Source: Areca catechu
Lineage: Eukaryota > Streptophyta > Magnoliopsida > Arecales > Arecaceae
Reading direction: 5' to 3'
NCBI GenBank assembly: GCA_021397845.1
Contig: CM038044.1
Location: 42,766,354-42,830,353, forward strand
DNA length: 64,000 bases
Each line of letters opens with the position of its first letter. Position 1 is the first letter of the stretch. The notes under the pieces were generated by a model. It had not been told where the DNA came from. It ran no database searches and saw only the letters and a list, made by a program, of their open reading frames with translations. The position numbers and the translations under genes were made by a program. Positions 1 through 10,916 of the stretch are shown here, piece after piece.

Positions 1-1608
1 ATACTACAGTTTCTTGGTCCGGGACGGTGATCCCATTGAACTCGATGAGAATAATGAGGACCCAATCACCTATATGGATGCATTACAGAGGTCCGTCTCT
101 TAGAAATGGCTTGGAGCCATGAGATCCAAAATGTAGTCTATGGAGATCAATAATGTATGGACATTGGTTAATGCACCTGAAGGGATAAAACTCATTGGGT
201 GCAAATAGATTTTCAGGAGGAAAAGGGGCACAGACGGAAAGATAGAGACCTATAAAGCCTGTTTGGTTGCCAAGGGATATCGTCAACATTATGGTATTGA
301 CTATGATGAGACATTCTTTCCTGTGATAATGCTCAAATCCATTCGGATTATGCTTGCTTTAGTAGCACACTTTGACTATGAAAATTGGCAAATAGATGTC
401 CGAACAGCTTTCTTGAATGGTGAGCTGGAAGAGGAGGTGTATATGAGACAACCTGAAAGGTTCACATCCACAGATGAGTCAAAGGTGTGCAGGCTTCAAA
501 AGTCCATCTATGGACTGAAACAAGTATCAAGGAGTTGGAACATGCGACTTGATAAGTGTATCAAGTCGTATGGCTTCGTTAGGAATGGAGAAGAGCCTTG
601 CATTTACAAATGGACTAATGGTTCTATGATTGTATTTCTTGTGTCGTATGTGGATGACATTCTCTTAATCGAGAATGACATCGTAGCACTGCAAGGAATA
701 AAGGTCTGATTATCATCTCAGTTCTCTATGAAGGACTTGGGTGAAGCCTCTTACATACTAGGTATGAAGATCTATAGAGATAGATCTAAGAGGCTTTTAG
801 GATTGTCCCAGTCTACGTACATCGACACCGTGCTGAAACGGTTCAGCATAAAAAATTCCAAGAAGTGCTATCTCCCGATAGGCACTGGAATTGATCTCTC
901 CAAAAAAAATTATACGATAACTCCTAAGGAGAGAGAGCGCATTAGTAGAATCCCATATGCTTCGGTAGTAGATTCTATCATGTATGCCATGACATGTACT
1001 AGACCAGACATGGCATACTCATTAGGTGTAGTGAGCAGATACCAGTCTAACCCAGGTGAAGCTCATTGAAAAGTGGTAAAGACCATCCTTAAGTATTTAT
1101 GAAATACTAAGGATCAATGGCTAATTTATAGAGAATCTGACTTGAAACTTGTGGGATATACTGACTCCAGTTTCCAATCAGATAAAGATGATAGTAAGAG
1201 TGTGCCAGGTTTTGTCTTTACCCTGAACAGAGGAGTTGTCTGCTAGAAAAGTTTCAAGCAGCCTACTATGGTGGACTTAGTATGCAAAGCAGAGTACATT
1301 GTAGCATCAGATGCAGTGAAGGAAGCTGTGTGGTTGCGAAAGTTCCTTGGCGAGCTGGGAGTGGCACCTTCCATTGATGGTCCTATTCTGGTATATTGTG
1401 ACAACACTAGAGCCATTGCTCAAGCCAAAGAGCCGAAGTCTCATCACCGCATAAAGCATATGCTGCGGTGCTATCACCCTGTGCGAGAGATCATTGAACA
1501 AGGTAACATCGACCTTCAGTAGATCGATGGAAAGGAGAACCTGGCTGACCCCTTCACTAAAGCTGTCAGAGTTCAAGAGTTCATTGTTGTAAAAGGAAAA
1601 TGGGAATA
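1..1608 (+). pseudogene. C1 copia pol remnant: reverse transcriptase and RNase H
   Basis: The copia RT is recognisable from the KAxLVAKGYRQ block near 260, the TAFLNGELEEEVYM block near 405-445, the SIYGLKQ block near 505 and the catalytic YVDD at 647-658. RNase H follows, with YCDNTRAIAQAKEP near 1394-1435 and the closing ADPFTKA near 1540-1565. The frame is closed by stops near 103, 707-709, 1067-1069, about 1244 and 1520-1522, several at expected Trp codons. A copia pol normally also carries protease and integrase, which lie left of the window. No product is expected. The identification is firm; lineage within copia (Tork or Angela-like) is only a guess. Confidence 0.9.
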
Positions 1609-1645
1609 AAATTCTGTATTGATTGGCTTTAGTCCAAGTGGGAGT

Positions 1646-3501
1646 TGTTGGAAATTGTGTCCCAAAGCCAATCGTCTAAGCTGTAGACGGTTGTGCTATC
1701 CTTGTATTTGTATATAATTTTTCTTTTAATAAATAAAAGTTATTTTTTTTGGCTATCCATCATATTTACTTTTCTTGTAAAGAACTCTTATATGATGGAT
1801 TTCTTAGAACTACATTGTTTGATATAAAGAGGATATATCAAGTAGTTCTTAAACTACTTCACAACCAAATGATACATTGTTATAGGACGATGATGTATCA
1901 AGTGTAGATTATTATATGTCACATTTGTTGGTTGTCCTCTTAACCAAAGAGTGTGGAGACACTAGTATGAATGCAAGTGAAATGTATGACATCTCACTGA
2001 ATGTGACCATCTGCAGAGCTCCCTTCTGCCAAAGGATTGCTCGCAAAGGGATATGGGTATATTTGTCCTTCAGACCTGAGGTCACCTTGGCAGCTTGCAA
2101 GCAACTCACTGTACTTTGGTACCGGACCACATGGATTTCTAATCTAGTGACGGAAGGTTTTTGGGTGTAGTCAAGTACTTGTGGAGCGGTGGTAGATCAA
2201 GATGGAATTGACCTCTCCAAATAGTTTGGAGTGAATGACTCACTATGTCTCGATTCAGCAAAACCTTAGCCAGGGTAGTTCTTGTGAGGAGTCACAGAAC
2301 TTGTGAGGTTGAGACATGATCTGGATAAACCAAATTAGGGTTGGCAGTCTAACCCTAGGTCATCTTGAGTATTATAAGGTCAAAGGGATGAATTATGCGG
2401 AAAGTGTATACCATAGGTTCTTGTGAGGTGCTCTGCATCTTCGACCTATCCGGACATCGGGTATCATTGCTAGATGAGGACTTTGACTAGTACTGAAAAT
2501 GTTCCAGTACTACCGGCTTAGTGTTGGAACCTATGGAGTCACATCATAAAGGATTTCTATCTGATCTTGTGGCTAATCGATAATTGGGAATCGTTTGTTG
2601 TCACCCAAAGTGAATATGATTGACTTTGTTCCCAGTGTCAACACTTGGAATTTTATAGGTGTCGACACTTGGTGAAGTGTCGACACTTGGTGAAGTGTCG
2701 ACACTTGACAATTTTCGAGTGTCGACACTTCCTATGATGAACAAATTTCTGGATGGATTTTGTGAAGAATTTTTGGATAGGTTTTGACCTGGTTTGAATT
2801 TCAAATTCAAACTAGTTTTGGCTCCAAAGCTTTATGGTATGAAAGTCATACTTACCTTAATGGGTTGGACCTATTTGGAATGGCCTTGATCCTCTCCCCC
2901 ATTCTATCCCCTCATCTCTCCTCCTTTCTTCTTCTCCCTCTCATGGCTGCACCTATAAGTGAGGGTCATTCTATAGGCTACAGAGGTTACAACAACAGCA
3001 AAAGAAAACTTTGAGAGAGATAGAGAAGGGTTGTGAGAGTTCTAGGGATTGAGTGTGAGCAACCTAGCACTCTAGCTAGGTCTTAGGAAAAGAGATTTTG
3101 GGAAGGGGTTCCAGTTCTCCTCCTAGTCTTCCTGGATGAAGAAGATTGGCCAAGGATCCCGAAGAGCTAGCACTCCGAGGGAGTTGATCAGAGTCGAGCC
3201 TTGTTGTGGATTTCCTGTAGAGGCCAGACATGTGTGTGGCTCGAGCACCCTCTTCCTTCTTACATCACTTCCACTGCTTCTCTCAAAGGTATAAAAGTAC
3301 AGTACTTTTATATATATTCCATTGCTTTTGATGTTATATGAATGCTAGATCTTTATATTAGTTCCTGTTGCAGGTAGATCGGTAGATTGTTTTGATCTAT
3401 CTACCGAGCCTTCCATTGTGCATGCTTTAAAATTGTTTTAAAATGTATATCTTTCTGTCATCTTTTCTTGGATATTGTATGCTAGGTGTACATGCTTTTC
3501 A
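1646..3501 (+). repeat. C1 3' LTR
   Basis: The LTR starts with TG at 1646, just after the purine-rich stretch AAGTGGGAGT. It aligns by eye with the C2 LTR starting at 55147 over several hundred bases. It holds a GTCGAC palindrome cluster at 2634-2730, a weak TATA-like CTATAAG at 2953-2959 and a candidate GT-AG intron at 3289-3373. Short reading frames inside it are not conserved genes. The right end is approximate. Confidence 0.75.
2634..2730 (+). promoter_or_regulatory. Cluster of AGTGTCGACACTT palindromes in C1 LTR
   Basis: Five near-identical palindromes with core GTGTCGACAC occur at about 2634, 2659, 2676, 2695 and 2719. The first is decayed to GTGTCAACAC. They lie upstream of the presumed transcription start in U3, a usual place for LTR enhancer repeats. 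An enhancer role is inference. Confidence 0.6.
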
Positions 3502-3504
3502 CCT

Positions 3505-4480
3505 TCACTTAATCCACTCAAAGATTTCCTTTCTAATACAGTCAGTGATGGGAGTGACAATCAAACTAAATCCCCAAATAAATTGCCTATAGAAGGTAAT
3601 AAGGCCATGGAAGCTATGCACTTCATGTATACTAGTGGGTACCGGCCGCTCAACTATGTACTTAACATTTTCTGGGTTGACAGATACTCTTTCAGGGATA
3701 ACGACAAATCTTAAAAAGATGACTCTATGAGTCAAGAATTCATATTTCTTCAAATTGGCATAAAGTCTATCCTTCGTAAGTGCTTGGCATACTTGGTGAA
3801 GATGGTCCAGGTGGTCTTCCTTAGTCCTACTGTAGATAAGGATGTCATCGAAGTAAACCATAACAAATTTCCAATGAATAATCTCAAGACTTGGGTCATG
3901 ATCCACATGAAAGTACTAGGGGCATTTTAAAGACCATAAGACATCATTACCCATTCATAAAGGCCATCCTTAGTCTTGAAAGCTATATTTTACTGGTCCC
4001 CAGGCCTAATCCTAACTTGGTGATAGCCACTCTTAAGGTCAATCTTAGAGAAAATAGCAGCTCCGACCATCATATCTAACATATCATCAAGACGGGAAAT
4101 AGTAAAAAGATATTTGATCATTATCTTATCGATGGCATGACTATCTACATACATTTTCTAGGTACCATCCTTCTTGGGGGTCAAAAGGATAGGTACCGCA
4201 CAAGGGCTCAAGCTTTCTCTATTGAATTTCTTTTGGAGGAGATCTCCAACTTGCCTTTGTAACTTTGAATGTTCAGTGGGATTCATCCTATAATGTGGAA
4301 GGTTTGGTAAGGTGGCTCCTGGGACTAAGTTTATGGCATGTTGAATATCCCTTAATGGTGGGAGGTGATCAGAAGATCTTCTAGAAACACATCTTGAAAA
4401 TTCTTCAAAAACTCTACTATTTTCCGAGGTTGCTCCTTCTAGGGTTGATCCTAGACTTCCTTGGTGGACAATATCCAAAC
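3505..4480 (-). pseudogene. G1 gypsy reverse transcriptase remnant
   Basis: Reading leftwards, 4478-4158 holds the RT N-terminus, including HAINLVPGATLPNLPHYRM and LLTPKKDGT, and 3906-3505 holds the palm with catalytic YFDD at 3855-3844. After it comes the SFHGLxxFYR block that precedes RNase H in Ty3/gypsy elements. The middle RT blocks between about 4158 and 3906 are out of frame. The gene ends at the C1 insertion. With stops, at least one frameshift and loss of RNase H and integrase, it cannot be functional. Confidence 0.88.
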
Positions 4481-4599
4481 TGGTGAACCCTCATTAATCT
4501 ATTGTTCTAAATCCTTAGCACTGATCAAATTTAATCCTTGTTTCTTTTCCTTTAAATTACTAACCTTCTTTTGGTGTTGTACTTAGGTGGTGAAGAGTT

Positions 4600-5124
4600 T
4601 ATAACAATTTTGTTTTCTAGGTGGGTGAATGAACAAGAGTTTGATTGCATCATGATCATACAACCAGGGTCGGCTTAGAATAATACTGCTAACCCCAATA
4701 GGAAGAACATTACACCAAACTTTCTCATGATAGGATTAGAATTGGATTGTAACTTGGCAACTTAACTTAATAGGAATGGAGGTTGAATCAATCCAAGATA
4801 CCTTATAAGGGTTGGGATGGAAAATAGTGGTCAATCCTAGACTCTTGACAGTACTAGTAGAAATGGCATTAACATAGCTCCCACTATCTATGATGATCTT
4901 GCAAACCTTTTCCCCTATTTTGGCAAAAGTTTGTAGGTTGTTGGTTCTACACCAATCCTCATGCTCTTTTGTTTGGGTTATAATATATCTAACGACTCCC
5001 AGTAACTCAGGTGGATCTATTGTTTCCTCATCTCCTTCATACTCAGCCACTAAGTTTGTTCCTGTTTCATACACTTCTTCCTCAAATTCTTCAAAGGATT
5101 TAGGAGCTTCTTCCTCTAATTCTC
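4600..5124 (-). pseudogene. G1 aspartic protease and linker remnant
   Basis: The frame running from gag into this region has the retropepsin active-site triplet DSG near 4888-4880 in the context IIIDSGSYVNAIS. It is followed by NPYKVSWIDSTSIPIKLSCQ, a block shared with G2 and G3. Downstream toward 4620 the GRPWLYDHD-like linker is present but frame-broken. The role in a live element is processing of the Gag-Pol polyprotein. The boundary with gag is arbitrary because the two share one frame. Confidence 0.75.
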
Positions 5125-6169
5125 TTATGTGTAGGGCTCTAGTAGGACACTGACTAGCATAGTGACCAACTTTGTGGAACCTAAAGTAATGAATATCAGG
5201 ATTATTGCTTCTTTGAACTTCAGGGCCCTTACCCCTATCATCTTTGTGACCTAATGGGGTAGTAGGAGTGGGTCGGGTTGAAGGAACTTGACTAGAACTT
5301 GGCTTATATCCAGGTGTACCAATCCTATTAGGTTCAGACCAACAGATCACGAGTTCCCTTTGAAATCTCTCAAAGTTTCTAGCGATTTGATAGGCTTGTT
5401 CTAGGTCATGGACTTCTCTCAAAAATAACTCCCTTTGAATTTTCTCACATAGGCCAGCTCGAAATCAAGATAGGGTCACGACCTCAGACTCATCTATGCT
5501 GAATCTAATAATGTACTCATCGAATTTGGCAATGTATTCGGATACAGTTCTATGCCCTAACTCAACCTTTGCCACCGATCTAAAAGTCTTTATTGATAGG
5601 ACATGGGGAGGTACTTTTTCCTAAGTTTAATCTTCATGGCTCTCCAAGTAGGTATGGGCATATCTTCTCTCTGATGACATATGCACTCAATATTTCTTCA
5701 ATATAATCTCACTTAGCAGACTAGTCTAAGTTTGGCAAATTTAAACTTCCTCTCTTCTGACATCTCATACCATTCAAAATACTGATCCATGTAACCTTCC
5801 CAATCAGTGTATACCTTTGGGTTTAGACTTTCATCAGAGGTAGGTGCTTCTAGGAAAATGCTCCTAATGGCTCTTTCATCCTGGTCCACAAAACCATGGT
5901 ATGGTCATCTCTGGTTATGTTCCAAGGTAGGTTCATGGCGTTGGGCTCTTTTAGGGTTGAGGGGCATTGGTAGAGGTGATTCAGGTTCAGCATGGGTTAC
6001 ATGGGTCTCTTCTAGGATCTCGATACGCTCCTCCATTCAATCAAACCTATTATTTAGTTGGGCAAACTGTTCAGTCATGGTCCTTAGGAGTGTTTCAAAA
6101 TTGGGATTCATGATTAAACTAGTTTGGATTTGGAATTGCTAGTATGGGGTTCCTGATCTAGTGGTCATG
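5125..6169 (-). pseudogene. G1 gag remnant (capsid, zinc knuckle)
   Basis: Gag starts at an ATG near 6169-6167 with MTTRSGTPY, the same start as in G2 and G3, followed almost at once by a stop. The capsid part is degraded between about 6100 and 5430. The C-terminal part (5422 leftward) reads in one frame with an EQAYQIARNFERF helix and a zinc-knuckle region at about 5188-5147. There the first two cysteines are lost (YFRF in place of CFRC), although HKVGHYASQC remains. An acidic Glu-rich tail follows. Nucleic-acid binding by the knuckle would be impaired. Confidence 0.78.
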
Positions 6170-7203
6170 CGACACAGAATTCCTAGCTTCTAGGGCTTCT
6201 AGACCTAGAAGCTCAATGTAGCATGAATTGCCAAAGCACCAATCAAGATTGCAGTCATCCTTTCAATTGGCCAGGTAAGAGGTGGGATTATGGGAGGCTC
6301 CCCTTGCTTTCAAAGGTCCTAACTAAAAACCACAGATCCACTTAAGGCATTTGCCGTTGGACCCTTAGCCTTAGACCAATTTCTAGGAGTAAATTTAGAA
6401 TTAATCAATACTAAGTCTCAACATGAAATATGAACTTGACTTATTGGTGTCCCTAGTTTATGTTCTTACTCAGTTTTAGATTAAGCTTGGGTCAATGCAA
6501 TATGTTATTGGTTGTTTTTGGGCTAAGGAAAGGTGATGAAATCCTTTCCTTATCTTATGATAGGATTGCCCTTAAGTGTTTTAAAATGAATGCACAAACA
6601 AAGATCTACCACAAAGACTATAATAGATAGGTATGTCAAAATTCAAATTTCAAAATTTAAATCTCTAAACTGAAATTTGAAATTTCAAATTTGAAAATTT
6701 AGATTTCAAGAATTCAAAATTTCCAAATTTGAAATTTCAAATATAAATTTCTTTTTGGGGAACTTAGATTTGAATTGTGCCAGTAAAAGAAAAAAATATT
6801 CGTTGTGCTAGTGAAAGATCATTCAATGAAGCATTTGCTAATCTAACTTCAATCATGCAAGCAAGCAATTAGCACAACGAACTCTCTAATCTAGAAGGTC
6901 TCATGTCCGGTCTTAGCTCATTACTCCCATTGGTCATAAGTAGACTTTCGTATACCCGTTCAAGAGGCATGAAATCTTAGATTAAAGGTTGAAAACAAGG
7001 AAATAAATTTTTAAAATTCAAATATGAAAATCTATAGGAGAGATTTTAGATCTGGATTTGAATCTAGAAGATTAATTGAAAAATTACTATTAAACTTAGA
7101 TTTGAAAAGTTATGAGAAGAACTTTCAGATCCAGTCCTTAAAATGCAGAAATTTTAGCAATTAGTATGTTTTGTCCTAATTTAACCATGCTCTGATACCA
7201 AGT
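6170..7203 (-). other. G1 5' leader with primer-binding site
   Basis: There is no gene here. The minus-strand primer-binding site TGGTATCAGAGC occupies 7200-7189, directly inside the 5' LTR. Between it and gag lies a block of overlapping AAATTT/GAAATTTC words at about 6640-6760, seen at the matching position in G2 and G3. Confidence 0.75.
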
Positions 7204-8441
7204 TGATGTGGGACGTGCAGGGATGCGAACATCAACATAATGAAATGCAAAATTTTAAGGTAGGTAATGTTTTCAAAAATATGGCTTAACTCTTCCATAA
7301 GAGAATAAAAAGGGCACTGAAGCAAACTACTAGAAGATAAAATCACTTTCCTGCATATTAGACCTATCTAAGCAATAAATTGATTAGACCTAATGGTTGA
7401 GAAACCATTTGAATTAGGATAAGCTCTTTCAATAGTTTAGATCTGAGAGAGGAAAAAAAGGCTTGTTATCAGACAATGATCTCTCTTCCCTCAATAGTTG
7501 GATCACTCAACACTCTTAGATTGGGCATATGGATAAGAAGGTTGAACCCCTTGAATGTGTTGGCTTCCTATCAATGTTTCCAAGGCAAGGAGGACCTCTT
7601 CTTTCGCTCTGGGCACCCAGGGATCCTGCAAACAGATTAATTAAAGACCAAGGGAGAATAGAGAAAAGAAAAGGAAAGGAGATTAGCAAGGGAAGGAGAA
7701 GAGGATGCGGTGGAGTCTTGGAGACTAGAGAACTCAATTGGGCCTCACACCCTTCTCCCTCATGGAGTGGCAATGCTTGGAGCAATGGAAGTAAAAAGAA
7801 ATTTTTTTTCATTCATCTTCAACATCTACATTACAAGAGGAGGAGGGGTATTTATCATTCACCCAAGCCTCTTTGAAATTTGAATTAGAGAGATTACATT
7901 CACTAATCAATGAGAAATAAGTGGGATGCCTCATTTGAATTTGAATTTGAGTTTTCTTTCATGCTTTGTGCGGCAAGGGTGAAAAACCTTCCATGTTGGC
8001 ATGGAGATGAAAATGGGATGCCCTATTTGAATTTGAATTCCATGCTTTGGGCAACAAGGTTGGGGGCCTTCCATGTTGGCATGGAGAGTGAGATGGGGAC
8101 CATCTTATGTGGAGGATGAGGTGGTGCAAGGAATGGGTTCTTTCTGGAGTCTTTTCTTGCATGGAGATTGAAGTGGCATCCTCTTTCTAGTGGTCATGCT
8201 TCTTGGTCTTGACTTGGGTCTATGTTGGTTGTCCTCTTGAGTTAAACTTGACTCAAATAAAATAAATTACAATATATAAACTAAAGAAAGAATAAATTGA
8301 CTCAAATATCTAAATACATGACATAAACTTAAGGAAAAACAAAACTGACAGGACCTAAAAGCTTAATTATCTGCAATCCATAATGAGCTCGGATTGGTCT
8401 GAATCAAATGTAGCCTCTTTTGGATCCTGGTGCCCGCACCA
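7204..8441 (-). repeat. G1 5' LTR
   Basis: The LTR starts on the minus strand with TGGTGCGGGCACC at 8441 and ends ACATCA at 7204, next to the primer-binding site. A TATA-like element lies at about 7855-7845 (ATAAATACCCC on the minus strand). Length is 1238 bp, close to the G2 LTRs. No matching TSD can be tested because the other end is outside the window. Confidence 0.75.
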
Positions 8442-9083
8442 CTCTTCTTCCTATCGGCTGCCTCCTGTAAGAGCTCCACAAGATTCTATGACCAATGCCA
8501 ACCTTGATGTTTGCCAAAGGCTCAGTCAATCTCGACTTGGGTCCCTGACCTATCGGGTGCTCCTGAGAGGTGGTGCCCGAAACCCTCACTCAAGGCCCGA
8601 TCCATGCTCAGTGCTTGGTCCCTCTCTACCAAGCCACCCACGGTGCTTAGCTACCTCTAGATGCTCAGGTTGGTATGGTTGACCTTGCTTGCTCTAACCA
8701 TCTCAATTCTTCCATGTGTTCATTGTAATGAACGTGGCCGACATGACTAGCAGGTGAGTTCGTGGGAGATAAAATCTTAATAAAATTAGTGGCTCCATCA
8801 AAAAAAATATCATCAAAGGGAGTCTCGGGGGTAGGATCCTAATTACCTGTTAGAGCCCATAACACTCACCAATGGCCACTCACCCTAGCAAGCTTTTCCT
8901 GGTCCCGCACGATGCTATAAATGGCAAGAGGGACACTTGGTGAGGTAAGCCAATTTGAGGAATACATCTCACACTTTACTCTCACGATCACCTTAGCAAA
9001 TAGCTCTAGATAATATTGCCCATTTCATCTTTCTTTTCTAACTTGATCGTCGGAGTGTCCCCGTTGGTATCCCTGAGCCTAGG
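8442..9083 (+). repeat. Probable T1 5' LTR fragment
   Basis: This non-coding, GC-richer segment has a TATA-like TATAAATG at 8916-8923 and an end block CTTGATCGTCGGAGTGTCC near 9042-9060, of the kind common at the end of Tat LTRs. It lies upstream of T1 gag in the right orientation. The left end is cut by G1. The identity is inferred from position and flavour; no second LTR copy is in the window. Confidence 0.45.
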
Positions 9084-10119
9084 TAATGGGGACATTGGCA
9101 AGAGGAAGAAGTTGCAAGCTAACAATCTCTGGTTTTATAGCAAGTCCAATTTTTTTCAAGTTCCACTCAAAATTATGCAGATAAAACACAACCTCATGAA
9201 GCATCTTGAAGGCTCCTAGTTCCACCCATTTAAGAAGAAGATCCCTTATTATATGAAGCAAGTCAAGACCATTTCCATTTGAGACAAGCAAGCCAAATAA
9301 ATTCAACTAATGAAGACCTTTCTTTCCAAAATTCCAAGCAATCCATTTGGGCCGGCCAACCTATGATTTGATTTAACTAATTTGAAGCATATTTGAAGAC
9401 TAAATCTTAGAAGACACATGGAAGGCTTTTGATGAGGACACTTGGCAAAATAGGATGGCGCCACATGCAGATTCTAGTTTTTTCTCTTGTTAGGATTAGT
9501 TACCTAGAAGCTTCTCAATGTAATTAGTTGCCAACTAAACATGGATTAGTTAGCACTTAATCCTCCCTTTTGCCACCACTTCTGGGTTCTTTTGGCATAT
9601 AAATAAGACCAAGGCCCCCTTATATAAAGTAATTGAAAAGCCTATGAATGAATGAAAGCTTAGTTTGGTTCTTCTTCCACCTTGTCGAGTTCCATTGTTT
9701 TCTCTTTGAGTTTGAGTGTTCGGTTTGAGTTTGAGTGTTAGTTCCCTAGCCATTAGAGCTTGGTCACTCCTTTAGGGAGAGGGTGAGAGGCCCAAAGTTC
9801 CATTCCTAAGCCATTCTACTAAGGTTCCAAGGAGATCAAGAAGAAGGAGAAGTGCTACCCAAAAATTCAGCAACCTTCTTCAAATCCCTTCACTTTCCTT
9901 TGTTGAATCCTTCATTTTCTTTCAATTCTTCATCACCATGACCTTACTTTGGATCATTTGCAGGTTTTTCTTGATGGTTTGAAGCTGATGATGAAGGCTT
10001 CATGCCAAGGACCAAGCTTTAAAGGTAGGTTCTACGTAGGGAGTGTAGATCTTGTCCCTAGATTTCAATTCTTGAGTGATGAGTGCTATCCTTCTTGCTA
10101 TTGGTAGACCACCTTATCA
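9084..10119 (+). repeat. Solo LTR A (chromovirus-type)
   Basis: It starts TAATGGGGACATTGGC and ends TTATCA. It shares the start, the general layout and an end block (GATGAAGGC, CATGCCAAGGA, GGTAGG, GGGAGTGTAG) with solo LTR B at 25582-26971. A TATA box TATAAATA sits at 9598-9605. No polyprotein sequence accompanies it, which fits a solo LTR formed by recombination. No clear TSD was found, so the ends are approximate. Confidence 0.6.
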
Positions 10120-10916
10120 GTGCAGTCTCCCACACCATGCTGCATGACCCAGCTCCAGACCATCAGTGGCTCAAGGAAGAGCCAAGGTAAAGGAAGTGCA
10201 CCTAATCCCCCTTCGCTTCCTCTAATGAGGACCCCTCCAGATATTCCTAGGAGAGGTCCACCAAGGAGATTACTCGGTGATGAGCCGAGCAATGCCTCGA
10301 GGAGCTCGACCATGAGCTACGTGATATCAATGCCGGCTCACGGACCTTCAAGGGATGGATCGTGGCTTGGCCAAATTTGATACTTAGCCCCCTCTCTCCT
10401 AATGTATCATGGAGGAGCTAATCTTGGGTTGATTCAAGATGCCGTAGCTAGTGCCATATGATGGCAACACTGACCCGCTAGACCATCTTGAGAGTTATAA
10501 GGCTCTCATGAGGATTCAGGATACTATGATGCCTTACTGTACATCACCTTCCTAGCTACTCTTTCGTAGGCAACTCGAGCACGGTACTCTCACCTGGAGC
10601 CAAGGAGTATTGATTCTTTTTTTAGCTAGAGTGCAAGTTTATGGTATACATCAGTGCTTGCATGAAGATGTTGCATGAGGCTAATAGCTTCTTTTCCATT
10701 AAGCAGCAAGACAAGGAGCCATTGAAGGACTACGTGGCCAGATTTAAGATGGCCATGCTAGAAGTCTACCATCTCGAGACTCTCTAGCTATGTTGGCACT
10801 GAGGCAAGGACTGCACCCATTCTAGCTGACCTACTCTTTGGATAAGATCAAGCGAAGTCTTATTTAGAGGTACTCGCTCGCATAGAGAAGGGAAGTCGAG
10901 CAATAAGAAGACACAA
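10120..10916 (+). pseudogene. T1 gag remnant, first segment
   Basis: Translation in shifting frames gives a Tat-type gag. A charged N-terminal segment (ELDHELRDINAG and GSRTFKGWIVAWPN near 10290-10380) is followed by VPYDGNTDPLDHLESYK near 10450-10500, the start of the retrotransposon-gag domain, and by KQQDKEPLKDYVARFKMA near 10700-10755. Many stops and shifts are present. The segment stops at the N1 insertion and continues at 17180. In a live element this would be capsid. Confidence 0.75.

Larger units (their letters stand above)
1..3501 (+). mobile_element. C1: Ty1/copia element, 3' part (pol end plus 3' LTR)
   Basis: The 3' part of a copia element enters from the left edge: RT and RNase H coding remnants followed by a polypurine stretch and a long LTR starting TGTTGGAAATTG. 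The right end is placed near 3501 because minus-strand gypsy RT sequence resumes by about 3508; the junction is uncertain by roughly 10 bases. C1 probably sits inside the RT gene of G1. Its 5' LTR and gag lie outside the window. C2, at about 35286-55842, belongs to the same or a close family. Confidence 0.85.
3502..8441 (-). mobile_element. G1: chromovirus-like gypsy element, truncated by C1
   Basis: On the minus strand the order from right to left is 5' LTR (8441-7204), primer-binding site (7200-7189), leader, gag, protease and RT. RNase H, integrase and the 3' LTR are missing and would lie beyond C1. Protein blocks match G2 and G3 closely, so all three are one family. The right LTR end, TGGTGCGGGCACC on the minus strand, matches the family start TGGTGNGGACACC. 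Confidence 0.85.

Noticed and set aside
8383..8682. 99-codon plus ORF near the G1/T1 junction
   Set aside because: It crosses the G1 LTR end into T1 LTR-like sequence, and no protein similarity is recognisable.
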